The notes beneath the pieces were generated by a model. It saw nothing but the letters and a program-made list of their open reading frames with translations. It searched no databases and was not told the DNA's origin. Below, piece by piece: positions 31,764 to 44,775 of a stretch of DNA of 64,000 bases. Source of the stretch: Glandiceps talaboti (lineage: Eukaryota > Hemichordata > Enteropneusta > Spengelidae); assembly GCF_964340395.1 (NCBI RefSeq), contig NC_135569.1, positions 5,476,040 through 5,540,039 of the forward strand, written 5' to 3'. The first letter of the stretch is position 1, and every line of letters starts with the position of its first letter. Made by a program: the position numbers and the translations under genes.

Positions 31764-32690
31764 AGTGGAGGCATTATGGCGCGGAGAATTCGGTCGTCTG
31801 TTCGTCAACTATTCACCTCATGCCTGGTATATTTCACCGACTGAACGACAACCTAGTCCTAAATGGAGAAGGTTTAAAGACAGTGCGAAAGTCAGATTTT
31901 GTTGCCAGGTAACCATTCTTACCTTGTATACCATTGATGCACATGCTCATTTACTCTTGTAGTCACGTGATGAGTCAGCACTCTGGGAGCTGATACCTAT
32001 AGTACATCTATCCTGTTTGAAAATACAGATCTTAGATTTTTTCCAAAGGTATCAATTTTTCTGACCACTTCGATTTGTTACACATTTTCATTCAAATTTT
32101 GCAACACAAAGGCAAGACCAAAGAAGGGACGAACACAACAAAACGGAAAAGAACATGATGCGGAAAGGGATAAAAAGGACAATATTTATACCTTAATTAA
32201 TTTGTTTGATCACATTTTGCTGATTATATTACGTTCAATCCACACTTTGATTACCGACACTTCAGATTATGGAAACAAATCTAGTTTTACTCTAGATGTG
32301 AAAAAAAGTTGTCTGGCAAAGCTATAGAAAGATTGGTCCAATACAAAAGAAAAATCCTATGCAAGCCTTATGACAAATTTAGTAACAGTAACCCCAGAAC
32401 CTGGGACTGAATCACTGGCCTCTGACTTAAGTTTATATACTTTACTTGGACAGACATGTGGTCATGGCTGGACATCGATGAAAGGTCGGATCGTGTTCTG
32501 GTTTCATTACAACCCAACCCGTGGTGAAGGCTTTGTTCAGTTCAAACTATACGGCCAACAGTGTACACGATGCAACAACGGTAAATTTGAGTTCGCTATG
32601 TGGTACCCTGAGGAGGTGCAGAAAGTAATGGTTAATGTTTATAATCGAGTTGGACAGGTTAGTAATGCAACTCAATTTGGTTTGTGTGTG

Positions 32691-32753
<63 letters not shown>

Positions 32754-33637
32754 GGTATGTATGTATGTATGTATGTATGTATGTATGTATGTATGTATGT
32801 ATGTATGTATGTATGTATGTATGTATGTATGTATGTATGTATGTATGTATGTGTATGTGTGTGTGTATGTATGTATGTATGTATGTATGTATGTATGTAT
32901 GTATGTATGTATGTATGTATGTATGTATGTATGTATGGATAGATGGATGGTGGCTGTATGTATGTATGTATGTATGTATGTATGTATGTATGTATGTATG
33001 TATGTATGTATGTATGTATGTATGTATGTATGTATGTATGTATGTTTGTTTGTTTGTTTGTTTGTTTGTTTGTTTGTGTTTGTTTATGTACTAGTTTATG
33101 CCACGCTTTAGTTTATATCTAATGGTTTCTAAAAGGGATACCGACTGTTACTTCGTCACCAACTACTAAAAGCATTGAATCATGTCTTGAAAACAGGAAG
33201 CACTCTGACCTGTTAGCTAGATATACTATTAAAGCGACATTACATAATTGTTTGGTTATCAAAATATCCAAGAATATTAAAGTCTCGATGACCGGTCTCT
33301 TTTTGAATATTTGACCACGTCCAATACGTCGTGTCTGCGCATATTTGTATTGATTAAGTAAGGAATGCTATAGTCAGTGATGACGTGATACACTCACTCA
33401 CTCACTCACTCACTCACTCACAGGAAAATCGCAACTTTGCACTGCAGTGCGCCCTCATACAACACAGTGGATACTTTTCAGTTGTTTTGTTTTTGTCTTT
33501 CTTTCTAGGTGTACTATGGATTTTCCCAGCTACCTTATCGCGTGGATCGTCGAATAGGCAAGCCTAGGAAACCCCACAGTGCAGAGCACTGTCAAGCCTG
33601 TATGGACGGCGAGTGCGACAGCTACCGACGACCGTAA
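31764..33637 (+). CDS. 3CxxC-type zinc-finger (RTP-like) protein, 5' partial; exons 31764..31908, 32454..32657, 33509..33637
   Basis: Three exons join with consistent frame. Acceptor TTTTTTGTTCAG before 31764; donor CAG|GTAACC at 31909; acceptor TTACTTGGACAG before 32454; donor CAG|GTTAGT at 32658; acceptor TTTCTTTCTAG before 33509; stop TAA at 33635-33637. Both internal introns are phase 0. The product reads LWRGEFGRLF...KVRFCCQ-TCGHGWTSMKGRIVFWFHY...QQCTRCNNG...GQ-VYYGFS...HCQACMDGEC, giving the three CxxC pairs of the zf-3CxxC domain in order. Known family: receptor-transporting proteins and related zinc-binding proteins; the vertebrate RTPs assist receptor trafficking or antiviral defence. 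No C-terminal membrane segment is seen, so an RTP chaperone role is not implied. The starting exon, which should end two bases into a codon, was not found. Confidence 0.8.
32684..33080. repeat. (GT)n-(GTAT)n-(GTTT)n composite microsatellite in intron 2 of the 3CxxC gene
   Basis: About 65 bp of GT begins 26 bp after the exon 2 donor, followed by about 285 bp of GTAT with a GT-rich and a GGATAGATGG interruption, ending in GTTT units. Cys/Val/Met-rich open frames running from exon 2 into this tract are read-through artefacts. Confidence 0.97.
33391..33421. repeat. (ACTC)n short microsatellite
   Basis: About seven ACTC units, in intron 2 of the 3CxxC gene about 90 bp before exon 3. Confidence 0.95.
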
Positions 33638-34345
33638 AACGAGTTTACGTATGAATTGACACGCCAAAAGCTTTCTTATGAGTACTTCAAGTCATTAACG
33701 GTGACAGGCTACAAGTCGAGGACACATTAAGACGATATGACTCCGAGTTCAGTACTAGTAAATTGGATGTCAATCCTTACACGGGCATAGACATCTCGCG
33801 TGAAATTTCAAGTCGAACAAATCTCCTTGTTAAATATTCATTCCTATGTATGTGACCTTTAACCCTGATATGTTAATGTATTACCATATTGGAAATGAAT
33901 ATCGTAAAACACGGCCATATTTATTACATATATTACCAGTCAATGGCGGGACAATACTTCTCTGTCATTTTAAGCTACGACAACAAAATAAGAATCTGTA
34001 AAAGATGATTTTTTGTTCTCAAAGAGACGAATTTATCATTTCAAATCAGATTCAAAATAAATAAGAAAATCATATAGATATGGAAAGCAGCTGGACTGCG
34101 AAGTTTTGATTTATTGAAAATTTTGACGACAGTATTCAGAATAATTGGAATTGCGCGCCAACTGAGTTGGAGTTTCACTATTGTCACTTCTAAGATAAAT
34201 GACAGAACAGTATCCTTTTGACAGGAAGAATGTTCGACTTCAAATAAAAAGATGTGTTCAGTTCTTATGACTAGGTGTTATGACCAGGGTAATCATTAGG
34301 GGAGGGGAGAAGAAAGTCGAGTCTTTCTGATAATCATAAAACGAT

Positions 34346-34457
34346 CGGGGAGGGGGGGGGGGGGTTGTCTCTTTACTCCAGTGATACATACATACATACA
34401 TACATACATACATACATACATACATACATACATACATACATACATACATACATACAT

Positions 34458-34494
<37 letters not shown>

Positions 34495-34740
34495 TACATA
34501 CATACATACATACATACATACATACATACATACATACATACATACATACATACATACATACATACATACATACATACATACATACATACATGTATACATA
34601 CATGTATACATACATACATGTCTATACATCAACATGCACAACAGTCGTCATTCCCACCCACCGTCACAATCACGACCACCACCACCACCACCACCACCAC
34701 CACCACCACCACCACCACCACCACCACCACCACAACAACA
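34346..34740. repeat. Poly-G, (CATA)n and (ACC)n composite
   Basis: A run of Gs (34350-34364), (CATA)n with an (AC)n interruption at 34385-34620, and an (ACC)n run at 34674-34731 going over to (ACA). Thr/His/Ile open frames are artefacts. Confidence 0.97.
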
Positions 34741-35527
34741 ACATATATTTGCGGGTCCAATCTTGGTCATAAAAACAAGACACTTCTTGATCACACTACA
34801 AATATTTTACATTTACGCTTTTTTATAATATTTGTGTAAAGTGCCTTACGATTGATTCCAACGCTGCATCGCTTTTGCAAAAAACGTCTCTTTATGTCCT
34901 TTTTGTAAATTAATATGCATATATTTTGTGTCCAATATCTGCATATTTGTAAAACATTGTATTGAATATAATGTTCTTTAGAATACGATTTAAGTAATGA
35001 ATGTTCAGATGCAATTTATGGAGTTTTCTTATACTTAGGCCATTGTCTTGGCACAACTCACAAACAAAGCACATTACTAACGTCAAATTGCAACTCAATT
35101 TGGTTGCAAGAATTTCAGCTATATGCGCGGGAAGTCATGCGCGATCACTTGTGCATGAGTATGGTAGTTGACAGTTGTGCCAAGTTTATTTCTGGGTCAT
35201 TGACACTGAACTTATTCCTTCAGCTTAAAAATGAAAAACTACTCTTAAAGAGTAATATGTACTCGTAGTTTCAAGTAGGATTTCCAGAGATTTTGAAAAG
35301 AAATCATAAACAAAGTTGTAGAAAAGCCAAATTCACCTTTTGGGGTTGAGAGTTGGGGTGTTTTCCGTTTTTGGATCTGGTTAGTTTGCAAAATTTGATT
35401 TGGCGCCATTTCGATTGTCATTTACAAAATTTTGTAGTGCCATATTTGGTGACAATGACGTAGACGTTGGAAAGCGTGTTGACGCAGACTCTGTAGATAC
35501 TGTTTTCTTTAAGTCTTTAAGCTCCGT

Positions 35528-35782
35528 CAATAGGGAACTTGCAATCCAAACTGAGCATGCTCAGACGCAAAGGACTATGGGATTATCTGTGGTTATCGCA
35601 ATACCTTAATCAGGAGCTACTGATAAAATAAACCTCCCACAATGGTCTGGGTAAATATGAATTGATCATTTGTGGTCAAAAACAATGTAACATTATTGTT
35701 TACAATGCTATTTGATTAGTATTTATTATCACATTTCCCATGATGCAACATTCAACATGGCGGGTTTGCAAATTCCCTATTG
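35528..35782. mobile_element. MITE family A, full length (255 bp)
   Basis: Bounded by terminal inverted repeats CAATAGGGAACTTGCAA at left and TTGCAAATTCCCTATTG at right. Highly similar over its whole length to the copy at 57739-57992. Non-coding. The target-site duplication is not resolved. Confidence 0.9.
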
Positions 35783-36663
35783 ACATTAAAATTATATGTA
35801 TCGAAGCTCGCAAACTGAAATGCACTTTTACCATCTCGGTGGGTCATAAAGATCATAACTATTAAGGTTTGGTCGACAAAATGGCGAAGCACAACAACCA
35901 GGGAGTCATAAACTTTGATACATGTACATGGTCATTGGGTAAAGGGAAATATGGATGTAATTTGCATAATTGTCCAATTGCAGATACATAATCAAATACA
36001 AAACATGGCCCTTCAGTACATTCATGTTTTACATTTTACCCAGGATTCATTGCGATTGAGCCCCTAGCCTTGCTTAAAAATCAGCAAACTGTTTTCAGGT
36101 AGGAGAGGAGTTGAAAAGACAAGAAACCGCGAGACATTTTGCTCTTGATTTTCTTTAAAGTGTTAACGTTTCAAAAGAAAGTGCACACCAGAGGTCAGGT
36201 CGAATTGTGAGGTAAACATACCATATTCACATTAATACTGTACTTATCTTTACTTTGAGTTAATTGTTAATAAGTTACCAATTTTCAGATTTATATTGGC
36301 TAGAATTTCACTCAAGACTAACTAGTTTTCCAAAGATTTTTCAAAATCAACTAATAAAGTTTAAAATGTTCATTACATGACAGGTTTAAGGTTCTTTCTT
36401 GTATTTCAATTAAGTCATATGAATGACAAATGGGGTGATCAAACCGTTGATGCATGGTGATATTTCACTATATATGTAAGCGACTGGTGCAGGCAAAGAC
36501 CGAACTGTAATTAATTTCACCAAATTATTAATTGTTCCGGGTGTAAAATGATGTAATGTATGAAATGTATAATTTAAAAATAATTTTTATTAAAAACAAA
36601 ATTGATAACGAATAAATTGTGAGATATGATAGATATGTGTGTCTATATTCATCTTTTGGCTTT

Positions 36664-36945
<282 letters not shown>

Positions 36946-37130
36946 GGGGGGTATAATGAAAGTGAAATTAAGAAGATGGGACAGGAATCATGGAGAGACA
37001 GGAAAAATAGTACGGGAGATGGAAGGAAAAATCAATATTTTGAAATGGGTCATTACATTCATTTATTTTGATATCAGAGTTACTGTGATGTTATACATTC
37101 TAAGATCAATTTTATGATTATCCCGATTGT
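36946..37130. repeat. Interspersed repeat D, copy 1 (attached to GA microsatellite)
   Basis: Starts directly after the GA tract with TGAAAGTGAAATTAAGAAG and contains TTTTGAAATGGGTCAT and TCATTTATTTTGATATCAGA. The copy at 42860-43055 has the same order and the same position relative to a GA tract. Confidence 0.85.
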
Positions 37131-37137
37131 CGAGAGA

Positions 37138-37279
37138 GGGACAGAGACAGAGAGACAGAGAGTAATACATATACATACCCTTACAGACAGACAGTTAGAT
37201 AGATAGACAGACAGAGAGAGAGAGGGGCAGACACACACGCAGAGAGAGACAGGGACAGAAACAGAGAGAGGGACAGAGG

Positions 37280-37345
<66 letters not shown>

Positions 37346-37433
37346 GAAACAGATACAACGCGCGTGCGCGTATGTATGTGAAATAGAGAGCGACACATAA
37401 AGCCGTTGTAGCTGGCCAGAGAGAACAGAGATA

Positions 37434-37480
<47 letters not shown>

Positions 37481-37740
37481 GTACGTACGTACGTACGTCC
37501 GTGCATGCATGCATGCATGCATGCATACATACATACATACATACATACATACATACATACATACATACATACATACATACATACATACATACATACATAC
37601 ATACATACATACATACATACATACATACATACATGTTGTTCTGGTAGTCTGGATAAAAATTAGACATATCAATAGAAGGACGAAGGGAGGTAGAGATGGA
37701 AGGGGGGGGCGAGACTGCAGACGAACAGACAGACAAACTT
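37138..37740. repeat. (GACA)n-(CA)n-(ACGT)n-(ATGC)n-(ATAC)n composite
   Basis: GA/GACA-rich sequence to about 37345, (CA)n at about 37435-37477, self-complementary (ACGT)n and (ATGC)n at about 37478-37525, then (ATAC)n to about 37633. The three overlapping minus-strand open frames are artefacts. Confidence 0.96.
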
Positions 37741-40700
37741 AGTGAGAGACCGGTGAGTCATTAGAAATGTACTTTGACAGCCTACATGGATGGCGCATAT
37801 AGAGATGTCAAATGTTCAACTTGAACAACAACATAAATTATACACTCCACTGTGCAATTGTCAAAGCCAATTGTGTACAGTTTCCGTTATCATTAGCTGC
37901 TATCTACTCAGGGAAGTGACAATTTAAGGTAACATCTGTAGATCAGGTTCATACTACTGATGGATAATTGTCCTATAGCGAGCGACGACCCCTCAGAACA
38001 ATTGAAACTGATGCTCTCGTGACGTTATCGTCATTGATGGGTGGCACGTGATGCAATAAATTTGGTCGTTATTGAGGGCGGGATCAAGAGATAAAACTGA
38101 AAAATTGACTTTGTCCTTGAAGATTTATGAGCAGAACTTACATTACTGGTGTATGCAAATGACGTTATAATTTACATATTTGGACACCAACTGTTCTGGA
38201 AATGATAAACCTCGAACGAGACTGACTGATGTGTATTGACTGGGAGGGTCAGTTGTCTCTTTTATATCAGAAGTGTCTGCATAACACAAAAAGCTACTCG
38301 ACAAGGAGATTTATGGTCAATACAAGTACCTAGTACTAGCGAACATGACGAGTAGAAAATTGATTTTTTTTGTTGATTTATTTAGTTCGAATTTCAAAAC
38401 GACACAAACTCAATATTGTCAGACGTGTGGCAACTTGCAAATTCTAAATAATAGAAAGGGGTGTTATATCGTTTGAAATATAACGTCAGAAAATCTACTA
38501 CTGGGGTGTACATCATGTTCATGCCTTCAATAGCAGACAGTCTGAGATGCGAAGAGGTCTCAGAAAATGAACAACTCGTTTTTTAAATGCAAAGATGACG
38601 CCTTTTCATCCGAATTTTTTCTACGAATTCATTTATAACATTGTTTCTACGATTTTAGACAAAACTCAAGTTGTAGCGCTCAAAATTAAAATAGCAAAAA
38701 TTCTGTTCACTTTTTTGGCGGGAAAATGATTAGCATTATGTAGTCTGAGGTCATTTTGATTAATTTGTATCATTACACTGACAGTACCTTACGCCATGTG
38801 ATATCCTATCAGTATTATGCTGCCATTGAAGGTTTCAGCAATAATATTTTTGATTGGAATAATTTCTGGTCACCTTGTCGGCGCATAAGCGTATGTGCCT
38901 GGATAATAGAAATAGCTGCGCTGAATAGCGATACGTTAATAAACATGTAAGCCGTGCATTTGTATAGGAAATTAATATGTCTGGTCGAATTTCTCTTTTT
39001 GTTAGATGAAAATGCGTTTCGGATATAGACTGACTAATCATTCACCCGGGTATTCACCTTTCCTGCACAAAATCGAAATCTCATCTCGTTCACAACTCCT
39101 TAGAGTTGTGGTTTTTTTCTTAGCTGTTTAAAATTGATGGATAAAAATTTTAAAAAATCCACCCTTTGCGAAAACTAACTATGAGATTTTACGATACTTT
39201 TGTAATATATATATACATGAATTTATGAATGGCTATGCTATTTCCATGAATTCTGTTCGTTTTCTGGCTTACGATTTGATAAAATTGCAAGCTTTGACTG
39301 GATAAAAATAGACTTAACTTCCCCAATCCCAAAGATTTTGGGATTTGTGATATTCATGTACAGGCTGTGTCGGCTGAGGTACCTTCGATGTATATTTTGA
39401 CGATGTTTCTGAAATAGCTTTTCAATCGTCTTGTTCAATAAAGAGACCATTTCTGCTCTTCGCGTCACAGACAATGTTGTCGTCAATTTATCGAGATTTA
39501 TTTATATCTGAAAATTATCATATGGCGCGCATTTTTATGAGATACTTTTAGGTATGTTCCTGAAATGAAAAAAAATATCGTGGACATGAATAAGGTCTAA
39601 TTCAGCACTGGCAGAAAAAGTAGCCTGCGCACGAATATGAGACCGCGCTTATTTTTCGCAAAGAATTGGTAATTTATATGGAGCATTTTAGAATTCGTAT
39701 TTTTTTTTTAATTTGGGTTTGTTTCCCGACCGAAAGGAAATTTCCATGATCACAGCCACGGTGAATTTAACGAATGGCTAGATGATGAATGGTACGTTAC
39801 TACGTACCATGTACATTCAAATGGTGACCTCAGGTCACCCACTACACAGTAGTACAGGCTGGCATACACACTCCGAGTACTATTTGGATAATCACTGTAG
39901 GAAACCGGAGAAAGGCGGTATAACTCATGAATTCAAAGCTTTCACTGAAAGTACACATCAACCTGATAAATGTGACAGTTTCATGTATTATTAAAATTAG
40001 AAAATCCCTCTTTCTGGAGAGGTGTGATTACTAATGGGCAGTTACAGCAATAGAACCCACCCGCCGTAAATTTATTGCAGTTCGCGTCAACAAAGAATAC
40101 AGAGCGGCAGACGATATCAGTAGTAAGCTTACGTTGGTACTCTATCTAAGAGGTGAGAGCTATTTTTTTCTTTATAGCACACACAACGAATGCACATATA
40201 CTACAAAACACACATGAAATCTCAAAATGCATTGCACGCTGTATTTATGGTGATTATAACGCACCCGCGTATATTTCTTTTCGTGGGGGGTTAGACAGAG
40301 TTCACAACATTATCAAATCGGTTACTACTAAGCTTATGTCTACGCTATGATATTTTACGATAATATTTCTTCGGGAGAACGGCTTTGGAAAATATTTCCT
40401 ATCGCAGAAATATTCATTTTAGACTCTGTTTGGTGAAGCAACATGGAATAGCCGTCTTAAAAGGTACTGCATCAATTCCTATTACAGAATACTCGGTACC
40501 GCCAAGAGCAGGATTGTAATGCTAACAATGGGATCAAGGGAAAAGTGAGTCATAGCCATCGTAATGATTCATGCCAAAACCTGGACTGGTCTTATATTAC
40601 AAACTATACCTGCATATACAATTACAATTTCGGGATATATTTTTCCACTTCATTGCCAGTCCAATTTCGAAGTTAAATTGAAAACCAATCTCCCCTCTTT

Positions 40701-41225
40701 AGCCTAAGAATGCATTTTGAATATTTCATGCTTCAATTTTTTTGTGCTGTTATTCAATTTTCAGGTCGTAAAGGTAAAATACAGTCTACTGACAAAGAAA
40801 ACAGTCTTTCGATCAATATGTTATCAGCGGCTAATTAATTGCATTTATGGTTTCGTACAATTTCGTACTTTAGGAATCATGTTTTTCACTGTGGAAAGAA
40901 CATTTTCATTGTTACTCGCAGCAGACAACAAAATATTTTTTTTCGTCGTTGATTTTTTTCCTGGATAGTTCGCCATCATGTAACATCTTCATCTGATTAC
41001 AATATTGATTAGTCCGCCTGTTTCAATAAAAGATAAATACACTTTCAACAGCTTGAGAATATGATGTTTTTATAAGCGTACTAAATGACACGCGTCACCC
41101 TTTTGTACTACTGGGCATGCGCATATTTGGAGACTCGACTATGTTAGAGTTCTGCATGTAAACTAGACTAATTTGCAATTGAACAAAATGTTTACACTAT
41201 TTTGTTAATAAAGATGATCACTATA

Positions 41226-41615
41226 TTTTCAATCTAAAATTATGTCGAAAGGTGAGAAATATTCATAAAAATGTTAATTTTGTCCAGACGATTTTAGCTG
41301 GAAAAGACTGGCAGTGTTGTAATGACTGTATTGAACTTGCACCGTGACATATTGCGAATAAATAAATGAATGATGGATTATTGTTTGAAGGTATTAATAT
41401 TTTCAATGATTTGGTCAAGTTGGTTACTATTATACAGTTCAAATCTAAAATGAAACCGAAAGGCGCGAAATATTCCCAAAAGTGAGGATTTATCGATTTT
41501 GTGTACAGATGATTTTAGCGGGAAATAACTTACAGTGTTATGTGACTGTAATTCACCGTGACATAAGCGGAATCAATAAATGGTTGATCGTTGTTTGAAA
41601 GTATTGATGTTTTCA
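41226..41615. repeat. Two diverged tandem copies of a unit of about 190 bp
   Basis: 41226-41405 and 41440-41615 share, in order, CAATCTAAAAT, GAAAGG.G.GAAATATTC, GATTTTAGC.GG.AA, CACCGTGACAT and TTGTTTGAA.GTATT. Sequence divergence is substantial, so the duplication is old. Confidence 0.7.
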
Positions 41616-41929
41616 AAAGAGTACAAACAAGAAATGTCGGCTACAATACTAAAGACGCCTCAACTATAAATTCGTTATTGTTGCTTTTAATCAGTTTCCT
41701 GCACGTCACAATAGATCATTTATAAATGCAATGTTCGACATCATGTTATTCATATTATTTCGCATGATTGATGAATTAAAAACACCAATCTTTAATACGA
41801 ATCGTCAACGAAGTAAAGGCAATGAGAATTTCGCACTACAGGAAGGTGACTTCATTGATAAATATTTGCCGTGACAGGTGCGGATTCACACGATCGGGAC
41901 TCATTTAACGACCAAGACGAAATGTTGCC

Positions 41930-42440
41930 ACTTTGGTCAGTCACAAAAAAAAATCAGAATTTGCTACGACAGAGTGTAATTGTACCACTTGGGTCAGTCA
42001 TAAAAATCACAATTTGTTAAGAAAGGTGTAACAGTGTGACACTTAGGTCAGTCATAACAAATATATTTTGCCACGAAAGATACAATTATTACCACTTAGG
42101 TGAGTCATAAATCAGCACGTGCAACAAAATGTATAGTTTTGTCAGTCAGTATCCCACTCATGTCAGTCATAACAATTACAACTTGCGACGAAAGGTATGC
42201 TTCTACGACGTAGGTCAGTCATAAATCACAAATTGTTCCGAACGGTATAATTTTGCCGCTTAAGTTATAATTTTGCCACTGAGGGGTGGCCATAAATCAC
42301 TTGCTACAAAAAGTATGATTCGCACCACTTAGCTCAGTCATAAATCTGAACGTGTAACATGAGATACTTTAATTGTGTTACCTAGGTCAGTCAGAAATCA
42401 CAACTTCATACGAAAGGTAAATCAATCAGGTCAATCATTA
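41930..42440. repeat. Degenerate minisatellite, period about 50-57 bp, about 9 copies
   Basis: The unit core CACTTAGGTCAGTCATAAA followed by CACAATTTG..ACGAAAGGTAT recurs near 41935, 41992, 42045, 42099, 42161, 42212, 42286, 42333 and 42386, with many substitutions and indels. Confidence 0.8.
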
Positions 42441-42618
42441 CAAATCCTTCTTCAAAATTGCGGATTACAGACTTACACAATTTCCATAGAATGTTGAAGT
42501 GTCACTTTGTTTCTAACAACACACTTAATTTGCTTAGCTGTACATTAACATATGTTGGCTACGACACATTCTGAACACACACATAGAGAGGTAGAGAATT
42601 CATAGCTAATTGTTTGAG

Positions 42619-42750
<132 letters not shown>

Positions 42751-42859
42751 AGAGAGCAAGAGGCAGAGAGCTAGAGACAGAGACAGAGACAGAGGGGGGC
42801 GTGAGACACAGAGAGAGGGGATAGAGAGAGGGGGAGGGGAGACACATATACAAAAAGAA

Positions 42860-43055
42860 AATAGAGAGGGTATACTGAAAGTGAAATTAAGAAGAGAGGA
42901 CAGGAATCACCTAGGGACAGGGGAAATAGTATAGGGGGATGGATCAATAATATTTTTGAAATGGGTCATACATTCATTTATTTTGATATCAGAAATACTG
43001 TGACTTTTAACAGTGATAGATCTATTTTACAACGATCCCAATTATCGTTGTTTTG
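42860..43055. repeat. Interspersed repeat D, copy 2
   Basis: Counterpart of 36946-37130; again follows a GA tract. It lies about 260 bp upstream of the glycosyltransferase ATG, so it may contribute promoter or 5' UTR sequence. Confidence 0.8.
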
Positions 43056-43314
43056 TTTATTGTGTCTACCCATATTATTCAACCACTGTTCGTATCTCAC
43101 AGGTTGTACACGGACGATCCGGAGAACTTTGAAGACATGATTCGATGCCAATCATCGCTTTCTTGTTACCTTGACTACCAAAGTCAATGCATACGTCACT
43201 GCCAATAAACAAGACCTCTGAAGAGGACTCGGACACGTACGGAGAAAGAAGACCAACAGTATAGAAATACGCCAGGAATTGCAACCACGAGGGGTACACA
43301 TACTTTACGGGACA

Positions 43315-44775
43315 ATGAAAATGAACAATAACTTACTCATTTTTGGCGTTATAAGGAGAAAGAAACGCTTGAGGAAATGTTCATGGATATTATTTCTTTC
43401 ATTAATAGGTTTAGCATACCTATATTTTCAAGCTGGTCAGTCGGATTTGGAAAATCTCTACACCCCTCAAAGCAAAAGAGCGCCCTCGTCAAACTCGTCC
43501 CAAATCGTCAAACTTCGGATTAGTGACAAAGCAAAACTAACATTACGCCTCGGTGATCCAAACACTAACGATACAATATCTACTGTGTTGAAACACGATC
43601 TACGGAGTCGTCATGGGAACGCAACACAAATACCGAAACATGAGGACGAAGTAGCCAGAAATAAGACGTATGACCAGATTTTTGAGAAAATTCGGACAGA
43701 TAGAAAGAACTTTATCACAAGTGTTAAAGAAGCACGAAAAATCTCGAATTTCAGACAGAAGCACAGAAAAAGATTTGACGTAGTGAAAGGGCGAGACAAA
43801 CACTTGAAAACGAGAATATCAAATTGGACGCAGACAAGAACCTTAGCTAACAATACCAATAACTCGGACAGTAGACCCAGTCTTCCCTTATACAGTACAA
43901 CAACAAAAATAAATGCACATAACTTCGATTTCATCATGAACAACTCACACGTCTGCAGAGAATTGACTCCAGATGTGTACCTTGTAATTCTGGTCTTTAC
44001 TACACACCAAGAAAAAGAAAACCGAGATGCGATACGTCGATTCTGGGGTGGAAAGAGAATTGTCGATGGGAAAAATGTTATCACCATGTTTTTGCTAGGA
44101 ACCGTGAACAATCCTAGGCTGGAAAGAAAGTTACAATTGGAAAATAAAATCCACGAAGATATCATCCAGGAAGATTTTGTGGACAGCTACTATAATCTAA
44201 CTTTGAAAACTATTATGGGTTTCAAATGGGTGAGTCTAGTTTGCCCTCAAACGAGGTATGTTATGAAAGTAGACGGGAGGGACGTTACTTTGGTTCCAGA
44301 CAACATTGTGGAAAGACTGTTGCAGGCGCCAAAGACTGATTTCGCAGAAGGCAATAGATTTCGTCATGAAAAACCAATAAGAACGAAGGATTCAAAATGG
44401 TATACATCGTATGAAGTGTTTCCAGAATCTACCTACCCGCCTTACTTGGAGGGGCCCGCCTATATTCTTTCTTTCGATGTTGTGGCGGAGATCTACTCAA
44501 CATCGGAGTTCGTGCGATACTTGCCGTGGGAAGATGCTTATATTGGTTTAGTGATGAAACTACTAGGAGTGACACCCCTGCAAGGACGGTATTATGATGT
44601 GGGATATTACTACACGACTGATGAGGAACAGAACGCGTGCGGCATGTTGCTGGCCTATACAATAAAATTTAGTCAATACGATCTACACGTATATGGATAT
44701 TTAACATTGAGTGGAGAAATACACAAACTCATCGAATTCGATTACGTGCGTTGTCATAACAACAGAAATAATTAA
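43315..44775 (+). CDS. Beta-1,3-galactosyltransferase-like (GT31) type II membrane protein, single exon
   Basis: An ATG-initiated frame of 486 codons (a second ATG lies two codons on). A basic N-terminus (RRKKRLRK) precedes one signal-anchor segment at residues about 22-40 (WILFLSLIGLAYLYF), then a Lys/Arg-rich stem with N-glycosylation sites, then a Galactosyl_T domain at about 220-440. Family landmarks: RDAIRRFWGG, FLLGTVNN, DIIQEDFVDSYYNLTLKT, YPPYLEGPAYILS and WEDAYIG. Enzymes of this family act in the Golgi lumen, adding Gal or GlcNAc in beta-1,3 linkage, and are often single-exon, as here. Odd point: the metal-binding DDD motif expected after YVMK reads VDGRDV (residue about 320), so donor binding or activity may be altered. 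The 5' UTR probably has an intron. A more upstream in-frame TTG at 43279 is not a plausible start. Confidence 0.85.
   Translation: MKMNNNLLIFGVIRRKKRLRKCSWILFLSLIGLAYLYFQAGQSDLENLYTPQSKRAPSSNSSQIVKLRISDKAKLTLRLGDPNTNDTISTVLKHDLRSRHGNATQIPKHEDEVARNKTYDQIFEKIRTDRKNFITSVKEARKISNFRQKHRKRFDVVKGRDKHLKTRISNWTQTRTLANNTNNSDSRPSLPLYSTTTKINAHNFDFIMNNSHVCRELTPDVYLVILVFTTHQEKENRDAIRRFWGGKRIVDGKNVITMFLLGTVNNPRLERKLQLENKIHEDIIQEDFVDSYYNLTLKTIMGFKWVSLVCPQTRYVMKVDGRDVTLVPDNIVERLLQAPKTDFAEGNRFRHEKPIRTKDSKWYTSYEVFPESTYPPYLEGPAYILSFDVVAEIYSTSEFVRYLPWEDAYIGLVMKLLGVTPLQGRYYDVGYYYTTDEEQNACGMLLAYTIKFSQYDLHVYGYLTLSGEIHKLIEFDYVRCHNNRNN

Noticed and set aside
35400-35609. Open frame ending in [19 protein letters not shown], with a relative at 57683-57925
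   Set aside because: The shared peptide is the MITE family A sequence read in one frame; the element has no conserved coding frame.
43279-43314. Upstream in-frame extension of the glycosyltransferase starting at 43279
   Set aside because: The first codon is TTG; the first ATG is at 43315 and gives a standard type II anchor.
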